Source: Euborellia annulipes
Taxonomy: Eukaryota > Arthropoda > Insecta > Dermaptera > Anisolabididae
DNA: 64,000 nucleotides
NCBI GenBank assembly: GCA_023213315.1
Contig: JAKCPI010027614.1
Coordinates: forward strand, 1-64,000
Direction: 5' to 3'
Part shown: one piece after another, positions 12,401 through 24,326 of the stretch
How positions within the stretch are numbered: position 1 is the stretch's first letter
How the letters are laid out: every line of letters begins with the position of its first letter
Position numbers and translations under genes: made by a program
The notes under the pieces: model-generated
Told to the model about the DNA's origin: nothing
The model's input: the letters and a program-made list of their open reading frames with translations, nothing else
Database searches by the model: none

Positions 12401-12725
12401 CGCCAAGCGCTGTACCGTTGGTGGGTGTCGCCGTGTATAGTGACTGTTGCTGCGCGGCTGCTGCAGCTGCTGCAGAAGCGGAACTATAAAGTGCTGCGGA
12501 CGCCTGTCCGGGTTGTCCTGCAGCTGCAGCGGGAGGTGTGGGAATTTGTTGTGGTTGACTACCCAACAGGCGCATATTATTGGCTGGAGTGGGACCATTG
12601 ACAAGAACAGGGGCCGGAGAGACAAGTCGCATAGGTGTTCCGGACCCAATACCGCGCATATTTCCCATGACTAGGCCGCCTGATTGGTCATAGTAAGCCG
12701 GTATTACTTGGTACTGGCCTTGGAC
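12401..12725 (-). CDS. pum: pumilio internal exon, GTPMRLVSPAPVLV segment
   Basis: This 325-base exon starts in phase 0 after TTTCAG and reads VQGQYQVIPAYYDQSGGLVM, then GTPMRLVSPAPVLV, a proline/alanine/glutamine linker, an alanine run with AAQQQS, and ends NGTALGG across a GTAAGT donor (12400-12395) in phase 1. AYYDQ-G-L and PMRLVSPAPVL are the best conserved strings of animal Pumilio outside the RNA-binding domain, so recognition is secure. In family members this lies a few hundred residues before PUM-HD; no PUM repeat is encoded between here and base 1, so the domain lies beyond the left edge. The retrotransposon at 1-5575 therefore sits in the following intron. If the donor is skipped the frame stays open to a stop at 12321, giving 25 extra residues; I infer intron read-through and not a real C-terminus. 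Confidence 0.95.
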
Positions 12726-14430
12726 CTGAAACATAAAGAACAAGAGATTAGTAATAAATATTTAATAAAATATTCAGTAACATAGAAAAAATTGTATTAA
12801 TAAAACAAGGTGTTCAAAGAAATCTAAATAAACAATAATAGAAAAAATAAATTTCGAAATGTATTGCTTAAGATCCTTCTCTATAACATCGGGGGAAATA
12901 ATACATGTTTAATATTCAAGAATCAAATTAATTTGGTATCATTGATCTAAAAGGTTCGTCAAAAGATCTTCGAAGTTGTGCAAGATTATGAAATCAATCT
13001 AAAAAAAATACCAAATAAAGAGGAAAAGAGAAGACAACTTGCGAAATAGCTTTTGTTCAATTTTTGATTATTTAATCAAGACAAATTTTTTTTTTTTCAT
13101 TCAAACAAAACAATTCGCTCTTAATCGTCCATTGTTTTGTTTGTTCTAAAGAGAATTTTTCAGATTAGTAAGTAATAGGCCACCGCCCAAGGGAAACAAA
13201 TCAAGCTTTTTTTCCCTTCTTTAAATACCCCCACTCTTTTTTTTCTAATTAATGTGAGCTTTTAAATTTTATTTTTAGAAAGATGGAAATTCATGATAAG
13301 ATTGAATCTTTTCTAGAATAAAAATGTTTTTTTAGTTCAAAAACTTTCACTCACGTATAATAATTTGCTCTTTGACTAAAAAATTTGTTTTCATGTTGTA
13401 TAACAAATTTATTTTTATTTATCTTCTGTTCAGATTGCCATCTGCGGATAACCCATTTTTGAGTTAATTACTATAACTCTAATTTACTAACAATTTGTAA
13501 GTGAATTAAATATAGATAGGCTAAAATATTTAATCGAATTAGAAGGAATTAAAAAATGAAAGAAATGAGGATAAGAATACAAAATTTTTGTTATAATAGG
13601 CCCTAATATTATAGATCAAAATTGGACAATCGAGGAAAAGAAAAAAATTCAATTCTAAAAGGAACGAAATTTTTCTACAATAATATTCAGAAAATGGAAT
13701 TAAAGAATTTCTCAAAATGATGTCATAAGAGATCGAATAAGGATTGAAATGAAGGTTTATTATTCCTAATTTGTTGTTGCGTCATTGATATGCTCTACTC
13801 AACTTAACCTTTGCCAAACCTTTTTTTTTTTTATTTGTTTATTTTCTAATACAAAATAAGTTCAATATGGTAATGTTTTGATTAAAAATTCAGGGATTCC
13901 AATACAAAAAATACACCATCTGTTTCATCTAAAATATAATATTATTATAATTGTATATTGGATAAGAAGACAATCTATCCTTGATATTGCTCAATTAAAA
14001 AATGATTGATTAATAAAAAAAAAATCCAAGACTAATCAATTAACAGACCAAATACAGAGTTATTGTTAGTTAAGTGAATTCCGGAATCAATCACAGCTCT
14101 TAAATAATAAAACAGAAAGGGAAATATGTCAATAGTGAGGTCGAAAATAAATTCCCATGCTAATTAATCAAAAAGTAAACAAACAAATAAACGAAGATTT
14201 ATGGAATAGTGTCTAATCAAATCTATTCGAATTAACAAAACAACAGTGGCGAAAATGAAGATAAAAATTTATTTTTAATTGAGATTAAAATAAGAATTAA
14301 ATATTTTAAAATTATGTTATAACCTGAGAGTTGAAGTTTTTACAGATGTTGAGTGTAACAATTAAGATTAAACGATGTGTAAGATACGTTTTAGACAACA
14401 AAGAGTCTTGCGCCAAGGAATATATATACC

Positions 14431-14790
14431 TTTTTTTTATTTAAGTTCTTTTTCGCATCGTAGGCCATTTAGACCCCGTCCCTATTTATTTAAATTGATT
14501 TGTAGAAAATTCAATTATGGCTTAAATAAGAATGCCTGGACCCCATATATGTATCTTTATCAATAACGGATATCGTAAAAAGTCTTATATGGCCTGAGTT
14601 GCCGAAAAGAATGTGTGTGTGAGTGTGAGTGTGAATGAGAAAAAAGTGTGTGTTTTTTTGAAAAAAAAAAAAGAAAATTCAATTCAAATAAATTTTGTCG
14701 CATGGGACGGTATGCGAACCAGCGACCCTTGGTAGAAAAGGTCATCACGCTAATCCCTACATCAAGGCCCGAGGGCAAATATACATTTTT
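14431..14790 (-). mobile_element. tRNA-derived SINE, family A, split by a SINE B
   Basis: On the minus strand the head at 14790-14695 has a B box GGTTCGCATACC. The body (ATTTATTTGAATTGAA) is interrupted at 14672-14517 and then resumes (AAATAAATAGGGACGGGGTC, TAAATGGCCTACGATGCG) to a short A-rich tail. Matching units occur at 31577 and 53245. Confidence 0.75.
14517..14672 (+). mobile_element. 5'-truncated SINE B insertion with 12-bp duplication
   Basis: It starts within the SINE B body (ATGGCTTAAATAAGAATGCC), contains TGCCTGGACCCC, GGCCTGAGTTGCCGAAAAGA and a GTGTGAGTG repeat, and ends in poly(A). It is flanked by a perfect 12-bp repeat GAAAATTCAATT at 14505-14516 and 14673-14684. 5' truncation, A tail and a duplication of this length are signs of LINE-driven retroposition. 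Confidence 0.85.
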
Positions 14791-14794
14791 TTTT

Positions 14795-15022
14795 TTCAAC
14801 ACTCACACTTTTTTCTCATTCACAGTCTTTTCAGCAACTCAAGCCATATAAGACTTATTTGCGATAACCGTTATTTGAATATATATGTATTTGGGGTCCA
14901 GGCATTCTCATTATTAAATAAAATCATCCGACTACCTGGGGTCCGAACCCGCGACCGTTGGTATACAAGGCAGGCGCGCTACCAACTACTTGGTGTAGTT
15001 GGCTCGAGAGCAAATATACATT
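14795..15022 (-). mobile_element. tRNA-derived SINE, family B, full length
   Basis: On the minus strand: an A-box-like GTAGTTGGTAGCGCGCC, B box GCGGGTTCGGACCCC, body with TGCCTGGACCCC, then GGCTTGAGTTGCTGAAAAGA and a short (GTGTGAATG)n-A tail. Pol III promoter boxes and length of about 230 bases fit a SINE. Confidence 0.8.
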
Positions 15023-15140
15023 CTTAAATGAAAAGATGGCCGTCTTATTATTAGTTCGTTTGTGACGTCATTACTAAATTCAAATCAATAATTGTTGCTA
15101 TCTTTACTATTAAATTTTAATTTTAACTAAAATCAAAGAT

Positions 15141-15170
15141 CATTTCAATATAATTAATTATATTGAAATG
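15141..15170. repeat. Perfect 30-bp palindrome
   Basis: The two 15-base halves are exact reverse complements, centred on 15155/15156, CATTTCAATATAATT followed by its complement, with no loop. Confidence 0.95.
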
Positions 15171-17316
15171 ACTTTATAATATTTTATCAACTAAAAAATG
15201 TTATTGACAGAGGAATTAATTATAAAATTTATTTGAGTTATTATCATTTATTATTTATGTATTCATTAGTTAAAAAAAGAAATAATTTTTGTTTAACCTT
15301 TTTAAAAGTGTAATTTAAAAATCATTAAAAAGTCGAATGTGTCAACTAGGGAAGAGACAAAGGTACACAAATAATTATCATTACAAACGATTTTCTATTC
15401 CAACGAATGTTAAAATTAAAACAAATAGGGGGATAGTTTAAAACAAAGAATAATCATTAATTGTCAATGACCTAGGAATAATTTTATAGATAAATAATTT
15501 CTTTCCCTATTATTAACGAATAATTAAGTTAATTATCAATGTCTGAAAACGGTTTAAAAAACAAATGACCTAATGAATGAATCATCGTGGTAAAGAATTA
15601 GCTTTTTTAAATCCAACAGTGAATAAATAAAGACTACGAATGTAGTTGAATATTTGACGGAGTGAGATGGTATACAATTTTTCCGAGATTAGTTATTTAT
15701 TTTATTTTTTTTAGTTAATTCCTTCAAACTAAAGTCCCTCTGTCTCTCCTTTATCAATCTGAGGCTGATCCCTCGGGAACCCCTGGCTTAAATCCTTCTC
15801 GGACCCAAAGGATTATTTCAAGTGAAATATCGAATAGTTTATTTATAGAATTTGAGTACTATAATTAAAGTCAACAAAAACTTGAGATAAAAATAAACAT
15901 AATAAATTAATTAGTAATGTCGTTTTGTATGTATTTTTTAATTACATGATTCAATTTAGATATGTAATCTTAAATAATGAAATTAAAAAAGAAAAAAAAA
16001 ACCAAGAGTTCATATTTCATTCATTCATTTCATATAAAAGCCTATGTTAATCAAGGGAACAAATTTTATTGCCTATAATATTAAATAATAAATATACATA
16101 CAACGTAAATATTAAGATCAAAAGATATTTCTTTTTAAAGAAAAAAAAAAATAAATAAATAAACTTTCTTCTTTGAAGGTTTATTAAAAAAAAAAAATCA
16201 TTCTTTTGATGATGTTAATTTTGCTATAAAGTGTATGTGTATGGTGGTTGAAGTATGTATATTTAAATTAGGCTAGAGTCTAGTCAAAGTGTGAAGAAAA
16301 AGCAATTAAATTAAAAGAGGCATAAAATATGAATAATTATAATGTTTAGTGAAGGTGGTGGTTAAAAGAAAATAAATAATAAATCATTTTTCCCATCAAC
16401 ATAAAATAGTAAATAAAAGTTTTTATAAATATCACAAAGATGTTTTTTTTTTTCAATAGATGAAGCTAATCAATATTAATAATCTATTAAAAATTTATTT
16501 AGTAATGTGTAAAGAGGGGGGAGGGGTTGAAGCTATTCTAAAGTTGTAAACACGCACCCATTTCTCCACACAAAAAAAAAAAAAAATCATTTAGAATAAA
16601 TATAACTTTTATGGTCATATAGATCCATTGTAAAAAAATGGTTATTTTTGAATTTTTTGCCTAAAAACCTGAGGATTTTGAAAAAAAAAAAAAAAAAAAA
16701 ATTTGATTCTAGAGTTTATTAATTGTGATTTTTAAAGTGAAACTTTTATTTGATCCCCTAAAATTTTTTCGCTCTTCTATCAGCATGTCGCGTTACAAGC
16801 CGTGACGTCAAAGGCCGTGACGCTACAAGCCACGACGTCACAAGTGGTGATGACAAAAAATAAAGTTGAAATTTAATATATATGACGAATATTAAAAAAA
16901 TAATTGTGAGATTCAATTATTCAATTTTTAAATTGATAAAATATAATTTTTAAAATAATTTAAAATGATTCAAATCTTCAATTACTAAATAAATATTGTT
17001 CTCAGTTTTTAACATGCGCCTATTGATTTCCCATTTTTCAATTATTGTGTTAAGATTAAAAACGCGATTTTAATACCCTTAATTGAATAATTTTTTGAAA
17101 ATTTTCAGATAAACGCCTAGGATCCGAAAAAAGTTTCACTTGCATCGTGGTTTCATAAAACCACACAATGATTTTCTTTCTTTTTTTTTTTTTGATAAGT
17201 CAAATAGTTTTTTTTTTCTTTATGCACAAATTGACATCAAATTTAGTCTGATCTGATTAGTCGTTCGGAATCTACAAGGTTCATATAAGAATTTCACGCT
17301 CTCACGGGCATTGAAA

Positions 17317-17490
17317 AATTCCTTATAATAGATGTTGATAAGAGAAGTGGCTGTTCAGTGATTAGAATGACGAAGGAAGAGAGGATGTCAGCCAAAAAAG
17401 GAGCTTCTACCGAATAAAAATCTCCATAGATAGAGGCTCCTTTTTGGCTGACATCCTCTCTTCCTTCATCATTCTAATTCCTTATAATAG
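17317..17490. repeat. Near-perfect hairpin flanked by 15-bp direct repeats
   Basis: Arms 17361-17404 and 17436-17478 differ by one substitution and one indel; the loop is 31 bases. The unit is bracketed by a perfect direct repeat AATTCCTTATAATAG at 17317-17331 and 17476-17490, which slightly overlaps the right arm. Confidence 0.85.
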
Positions 17491-18597
17491 TCTAGTTTAA
17501 ATGTTAAAACTGGCGGGATGAACCTATGGCCAACAGGCAAAAAAATTTATTATATATATGAAGTCAGTTAATTAAATAATCCTTTTAAGGAATGCGAAAT
17601 AAATTTGATTGTGAAAAAAAAATGAAGTAGAATTTGAAGAAAACACGTGCGTGTGTGTAGCCTATAATTTAGCGTAAGGCCATTTTCGAGGAGAGCCTGG
17701 AGCCAAGGGTCTATTTGATCTGCCTGCCCCTTTTCAGGGTTCAGAGCAAACGCCAACCCCCACCCTCACCCCCATTCTCCCCTCCTACCTACTCATCTAC
17801 CCTTTAAACGAATCCATTCAAATTCTTGTTTTCCATGTAACCAACTTTTTTTTTATTGTTTTAACTCATCCCCATCTCGTGTTCTCCATTGGATTAATCT
17901 GTAAAGGAATTTGCATTTTACATTTTTCATTTTTTTTTAAGCTGAGAGAAAAAGTGGTAAATAAAGAGTATCGTAAATTTGGATGATGATATCTTTAGTA
18001 GGAAAATTTCTAGTAAAATTAAAGAAAAACATGAAAAACTTATTTCCTGGGCATCAATGTGTTTCCAGTCCAGCCCGGATTAAACCCCTCTATAAAGAGA
18101 ATTGATTTAATTCTTTGTAGAAGTAAAATTTTAGTTAGCTAATTAAAATGTGGTGGCGTGGAAGAACTTGTGTAAAAAAATACAAATACAGTATTATTTT
18201 TCTTTGGAATAATAAAATAACTAGGGCATACATTAAAATTAAATTTTATGTATTATTTACTTCTGCTTTTTATTAAATATCGCGATGACATTTAAGATCA
18301 AAATATATCTCTTTTTTTTTTATTTTTTAAGAGAAAATGAAATTTGTTTTTTCTTCCTTTTAAAGGTTTCACACAAACGGAAATAAGAAATTTACATTTC
18401 CATTTTTGGATGAAATTTTTTTTTTTTTTTTTTTAATTATAAATCCTTGTTTGAAATTAAACTTTGTTTTTCAAAGAAATTAATCTTTTATCAAATTTAA
18501 AGAAATCTCTCTATGGTCTCAAAGAATTTATTTTATACATTTATGAGACGGTTTCAAGCAGTCAACATTTAAAATGCAAGTTTGAAACTAAGGTGCT

Positions 18598-18720
18598 ATG
18601 GGAAACTAAATATATCTCGACACAAAAAAATCTGGTGTGACAGCACGGTGCACAACTTTCTCTTACCGAAGGGTAAGAGAAAGTTGTGTGCTGTGCGCCA
18701 GTCACACCAGATTTTTTTAA
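18598..18720 (-). repeat. HER copy, hairpin end plus short body
   Basis: The hairpin at 18630-18715 is nearly perfect, with GTAAGAGAAAGTTGTG on the right arm and TCACACCAGA at the end. About 30 bases of body (GGAAACTAAATATATCTCG) precede it, so most of the body is lost. Confidence 0.85.
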
Positions 18721-18795
18721 ATAAGCTTATATCATTCTTTCTTATTCCTAGTAATAATTAAGTTTAATCGACAATTCGAAAAAAAAAAAATATTC

Positions 18796-19086
18796 CCAAA
18801 GGATTCGGACCAGTAGGTTCAATTAAAGTCAAAAAGTCTTTTTAAAACAAAACTTTATTTGACCCCAGACAATGTTTCGTCCACTTGCTGTAGGACTTCT
18901 GCTAAGAGTCAGGTTGGAGAAAAGAGAGCCATGTATTTTTTTTAAACCCCTTTGTTTTTTATATTATAGGCCCTTTCCCCCCCCCCCAGAAAAACTTCCA
19001 AAAAAAGGGGGAAAAAATTTTGGGGGGGAAAAAAAAATTTTTTTTTTAAAAAATTTTTTTTTACCTACTGGTCCGAATCCTTTTGG
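18796..19086. mobile_element. Element with 22-bp inverted ends around a homopolymer-rich core
   Basis: CCAAAGGATTCGGACCAGTAGG at the left is repeated inverted at 19063-19086. The core contains, on the minus strand, GTGGACGAAACATTGTC, similar to the GAAA...GTC part of hammerhead-like motifs elsewhere in the window, and then long C, G, A and T runs that may be unreliable sequence. Confidence 0.6.
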
Positions 19087-19199
19087 AAATTGAAAAGAAG
19101 GTTCCTGAGCTTCATCAAATTTAAAAAAAAAATATTTAATTCGTTTTCAAAATACCTGAAATTGAAAGCCGAGGAATGAAGATGGTTAGGAAAATATGA

Positions 19200-19470
19200 A
19201 TAAATCGGTCCTAAGGTGTGTTTATGCAGATGCAAGGACGGTGGATTGGATGGCGTGGGTGGCGGCGTCATTTTGAGGGCACAGGAATAAAGAGTTGCTC
19301 TTGTCTGTTCAAAGCCAACATGGCTACTGAGCCTGCTAAGGAGGAAAGGCAGTGAAGACGATGAACGAGGAGAAGCGCTCTGATTGGTTGACTCCCAACC
19401 AATCAGATTTGAGAAGCAAGGAGAGCCGACTAAATTGTAGGTATGCAACAATGACGTAATTTCATTTAGC
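19200..19470 (-). promoter_or_regulatory. GC-richer island with paired inverted CCAAT boxes
   Basis: Inside AT-rich intron, GATTGGTTG and CCAACCAATC face each other at about 19381-19406, the layout of an NF-Y double site. A 135-residue minus-strand open frame spans 19472-19065 but matches no family I recognise. Possible internal promoter or alternative first exon of pum, or an unrecognised mobile sequence. Confidence 0.3.
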
Positions 19471-19642
19471 AAGTTATCGGGATGTCATTAATTTAAATAA
19501 TTGCAAAATTAATAGATTTAAAAAATACGCTTATATTAATAAAAATAATAATAATAATAATAATTTTTGGCTGCCTGCATTTTCACATCCTTACGCTTAT
19601 ATTAATTGGAAAAACGGTGGCAAAGTCCAACTCTCGCGATAT

Positions 19643-19728
19643 AAAATCTGGTGTGAACAGCACGGTGCACAACTTTCTCTTACCAGAGAAAGTTGTGTGC
19701 TGTGCGCCAGTCACACCAGATTTTTTTT
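19643..19728. repeat. Solo HER hairpin
   Basis: The complete terminal hairpin, TCTGGTGTGA to TCACACCAGA, with arms pairing through CACAACTTTCTCTTACC, stands alone without any body. It shows that the hairpin can occur as a separate unit. Confidence 0.85.
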
Positions 19729-20805
19729 ATTAAATTTTGTTACTTTAAAAACGAACTTCAATCATAAAGCAATATTATATAAACGGTGAACTAGGCAACG
19801 AATTCACGAGGGTTGGTGGAGGGGGAGGAGCCTCTCTCCAGCCTATACTCTCTTGCGCACAGTTTTTCTAGATTTTTGATCGTATCGGTTCGCAAGGTTG
19901 AAAAACGACCTCGAGTAATTATTAAGAAGTATAATCTCTGGACCCAATCATCCGAGAAGAAGGAACTTGATTGTTTAAAAAATTTAGGATTTTTTTGTAT
20001 TATATTTTAATAAGTTCGATAGTATCTAGCATATTACTATATTTTATTATAACTAATTAATATGAATTAATATTTTTATCGAACCAAAAGGTTAAAGGTC
20101 AGAGAGCCATAATAGATAAGCGGAGTGAGAAGTAATTAATTAATAATCAATTAATCAATAATGTTTTTGTTTAGCCAAAAAAAAAATCCTCATTTATTTG
20201 ATGTTCTCACTTTCTCTTATTATTTTCAAGTAGGGCTGTCGAGAGCGCACCCGGGGGTCAATTACATATTAAATAATAAAAAATTTCGTATTTTTGTTAC
20301 CGTAAAAGGAAAACGTGCGGCGTTCGCTACTAGTAAAATATTATTTAAAAAAATTAGGACAAGTTGAAGTGGAAAATTGATAAATAAATATTTGTCCTTT
20401 TTTTTTGTTAGTAGAAGAGTTCAATATCACCTAAGAGATTAATTTGTTTTTTACGTGCAATAATTCAATCGGTTTCTTTTTTTGTTCTCTTTACCACCGG
20501 AATAATACAAATCATATTTTCGTGACATGTTATTTTGAGAGATGACATTTTTACTACACATAGGTACTTGAATTTTTTTCTTTGCGGAGAAAATAAGTCA
20601 AAAACGTGAAAAACGAACATCAAAGGTGTAGACTGAGTGCGTTGCGTGTATTTGAAATAGAGAGAGAAAAGTTGTATATCAAATTTATGTAACGAAGGAA
20701 TGAGTGAGTGAAATGAAAATTTAATGAGAATTACAAACTCTATTTATAATTAAATTGAAAATTTAGATAGAGATAGAGGAATTTTCTTTTTTTATGTTAT
20801 ATGTA
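19729..20805. other. Intron, no gene seen
   Basis: AT-rich; open frames here are short and without family features. A short CG-containing patch lies at 20240-20330. Confidence 0.4.
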
Positions 20806-21424
20806 ATATATATATAGAGAGAAAGTATTGGATTATGTAAAAATTCGATGTCGAGATTTTGATGGATTTCCGTTTTGAGGTCTGAATAAAAAGTGGTTTT
20901 CGCGACATGGTCTGTCTGTGTGTGGGTGGGTGGGGTGGGTGTGTGTGTCTGTGTTCAATTTTAAGATGAAGGAATTGAGCTACAAGGTTGAAATTCTATA
21001 TTTAACTTAAACACCCCCGGGACCGGAAAAATAAGCTTTTAATCAAAATCGGCCAAAGATTACTAGTACTTTACTGATGTACTTTATCAGTTTTTTCGAT
21101 TTTCTCAAAATTTGCTCCAACGATTTTTTTAAAATTCAAAAATCAATTATTTTTTAGATGCTCTTTAAAATGTATATTCTCATTTTGGAATTGAAATCTT
21201 CTGAAGACCACTTTACTCTTGTATTTCATAGGGAAGATAGGAGAAATGGTTGCCATGGTAACAAAATATAAATATTTTCCCATACTTATAAATTTTACAT
21301 CTGAATTCAATTGTTCCGTATGTCGGGAACTAAATATATGTCGACACAAAAAATCTGGTGTGACAGCACAGTAACAACTTTCGATTACCGAAGGTAAGAG
21401 AAAGTTGTGGGAACACCAGATTTT
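20806..21424 (-). repeat. HER, near full-length copy
   Basis: From the left: TATATATAGAGAGAAAGTATTGG end, TTCGATGTCGAGATTTTGATGG, a GTGTGTCTGTG microsatellite-like part, AAATCGGCCAAAGATTACTAG, GGTTGCCATGGTAAC, AACTAAATATATGTCGACAC, then the terminal hairpin at 21350-21424 with a degenerate left arm. It is collinear and inverted relative to 33045-33660. Confidence 0.88.
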
Positions 21425-21999
21425 TGTTTTATCATTAAATTAAAAATATGAAATAACATTTTTGTTTCTTATATTATTTGGCTGATGATTAAAAACTACA
21501 CAAAAAACTTTTCTTATTTGCGATGTTAGATTAATTTATGAGATATCTTATGAGCAACTGATGCCCGGTATTTTATCAATAATGTCGATAATATTTCAAC
21601 TATTCGAAAGTTTCCATTAGGTGGAAGCCAATATTTTGGACATAGCTATACAAAAATTCAATATCACACATGTACTATATAATTTTACTTTATTGATTGT
21701 ATTCGAGTTACTAAAGTTTGATTTGATCTTAATAAAAATATAAGATAAGAATTCTTTATCAGAACCGCCTATCTATAGAGCGAATATAATAGACTATTTA
21801 ATAACGTTCAAAATGTGTGACGACCTCGCTAGTTAGATGAACAATCACTAAGAAAGCATTTGAGGAATAAGCCCCTCTCCCTCTCAAGCCAATTTTATCG
21901 AATAATAGTTTCACGTTCGAAATATGGGAATTAAAAGAAAAAATATTTTGAAGTGAAAATTCTTTAAGCACAATTCTTTTGTAATTTTAATTGAATTGT

Positions 22000-22100
22000 A
22001 CCTGAGGAAGGCCGAAACGTTGGGATTTATACAAATAAACCACAGTTAAACAGAAAACAAAATTATTTTATTAACAAAACCTGCCCTGCAATCCCCCATT
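22000..22100 (+). repeat. Penelope-like terminal fragment
   Basis: CCTGAGGAAGGCCGAAACGTTGGG at 22002-22025 followed by an AT-rich tail resembles the GAAACGT ends at 11950 and 52750. Stem II is missing, so it is a fragment. Confidence 0.35.
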
Positions 22101-23557
22101 TTAATTGAGCAGAGTAGGAAGGGTTCGCCCACGTGCAAAGAAGCCCAATTAATTTCTTAGAAAAAGGAGGTGGTTTACGCGTCTAGACTCAACACATTTA
22201 TTTCCCGAAAAGAAAAAAATTCAATGAGTTATTTTTTATCATTAATAAATAAAACTCATAAAAATTCCAGAATCAAAAAATTAATAAATATCAATTCAAT
22301 ATTATTCAATTTTGATATTGATATTTTTATTTATTTATGTGATTAATATTTATTGTTGTATAGTAAAATTTTGGATGTTTTGATGGTAGGCTAACCGAAA
22401 TGACAGAATTGTCGAGGCCTGGGTGAAAAAAAAATATTATTATTAATATTAATTAATTTTTGATTTACAAAATGGCGAAATAATTATTAGGGAATTATAT
22501 CGTATTATTTCACTTTTTGTGGAATTAAAAACACCAATTTTATCAAGGTTTATTTGTGTCCTAGCCATACCTCTTTTTATAAAAAAAAAAAGCGAATTAA
22601 TAAATATATGGATTGAGATAGTTAAAGGACCTATAGATTGTAACCCCCAGTGAATATATCGTTTAAAATAAAAAAAAAATAAAAAAATTATTCAATTCAA
22701 GGTTAAAATAAAAAGAATTTTTTTTTTTTAAATCCATTTTATCCAAGAATAATTAATTAGCGTAACGTTTTATTAGAAAAAAAAGATATAGTCTATGAGA
22801 AATGAACAAAAGTAGGCTATAAAAGTTACTTATAAAAGATTTAATCATTAGTGTCCAGTTGGATGAGCAATTTTGATGGAAGAGCTTTTAATACTCGAGT
22901 CGGGGAAAAAAAAAAAAAAAAAAACTTAAGCTTCGTATTTATGGGCGTCTCTCTCTTGCTCTTAAAGCGCGAAATCGAATGGAATTAATAGATTTAAAAA
23001 AAAAAAAAAAACTTATCACTGTCAAGAAATTTGAAATTGGGTTTATTTGGAGAGAATGTAAAATTCATCTCAGGATTGGAAATCATTTGGTTGTTAAAAT
23101 TTTAAGTGGACATTTGCAAGTTGAGTAATAAATAAGTTGAGAATTAAAATTAAGTTCCAAACCAGAATTTTAAATGATTTAATAAGAAAAAGGGCTCTTC
23201 TCCCTTTCTCTCATTATGAATCAGAGCTGTTAATGAGCCCTTCAAGCAATTCTCAACTGTCGGACTAATTATTAAAAAAAAAAAAAGTTTCTTTCATTGT
23301 TTGCTTGTTAAGTTATTTGAGAACAATATTTAAGTGACATAGATTAGAATTAAGACTGTGAAAATTTCTAATATAAGCTATGATTTTCTAAAAAAAAATT
23401 TGCTTATCAGCTTAGAGGAAGTTTAATTTGTAAATTCAAATAGAGGCAATAATAATAAATAAAAAAAAAAAAAAAATCGGTATTTTGAATAAGGTTTTCA
23501 TTATAAAATATAGATCAATTTTAATACGAGGAAAATTCCATTTTAAAATCTTATTTG

Positions 23558-23668
23558 GAGAAAATAAACCAGCGTTTTGCTTTCCACAATTAAACAATAT
23601 TAATAAGCCAGTCAGCCTAAAGCAGTTTATTATTAAATTGCGGAAAGCAAAACGCTGTTTATTTTCTC
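23558..23668. repeat. Inverted repeat, 36-base arms
   Basis: GAGAAAATAAACCAGCG... at the left and its complement at 23633-23668, both containing GCGTTTTGCTTTCC or its complement; loop about 39 bases. Possibly a small MITE. Confidence 0.75.
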
Positions 23669-24007
23669 TAAACTACCCCCTGGACCATCCCAACTTCATT
23701 ATTTATTTAATTTACTGCTTATTTTTAATAAATTAAACTCTCATTTTATTTCATAAAGAAACAATTGAAAATAACAATGAAAATTAAAAGAAGACCGTTT
23801 AGGTTGCCTAACTAGCGGGCGAGCTTAAGCGATAGTAGTTTTTCTACAAAAAAATCACAACCGGTTCAATTTAAACTATAATTAATAAACAAATAACTTT
23901 TAATATAGAATAGTATTGTATATTGATTAATTTTTTTTTGGCGACCAATAGATTCCGTTCATATTTATTTAAATTAGAAATCAAAATCAATCTAATTTAA
24001 ATAAATT

Positions 24008-24106
24008 TAGAATTAGTGATTTTGAAAGTTTACTCTGTTTTTTGCAGGTATTCGAGAAAACCCACCTGCAAAAAATAGAATAAACATTCAAAATCAACTA
24101 ATTCTA
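24008..24106. repeat. Inverted repeat, about 42-base arms
   Basis: Arms 24008-24049 and 24063-24106, sharing TAGAATTAGT and TTTTTTGCAGGT with a few mismatches; loop 13 bases. Confidence 0.75.
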
Positions 24107-24326
24107 ATTAATATATACTCTGGGCTGTTTCTTCGAAATTGTGTAAATTTTATTAGCGAAATTGTTATAATATTTGCATATTTTTCGTAAAATTTGGGTA
24201 TTATATTATAATAGAATAATAATTTAACTGAGTCACAAAATAATTAATTAAAAGAAAAAAAAAAAAGGAAAACGCTGATGTACCATTAAAAATAAGCTTC
24301 GTTACAAATTTCGTGATTTTTTTTTA

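Noticed and set aside
12302..12601. Plus-strand 99-codon frame
   Set aside because: Antisense to the pum exon and explained by its GC-rich codons.
14775..15022. GCAAATATACATT as target duplication of the full SINE B
   Set aside because: A similar GCAATATAT string sits at the head of the SINE at 52468, so it may be part of the SINE 5' end and not a duplication.
14695..15027. Plus-strand 110-codon frame with RTRDRW-like text
   Set aside because: It runs across the heads of two SINEs; tRNA-like sequence gives such frames.
19065..19472. 135-codon minus-strand frame as a gene
   Set aside because: No domain recognised, and its C-terminal half runs into the repeat end at 19086; kept only as part of a possible GC island.
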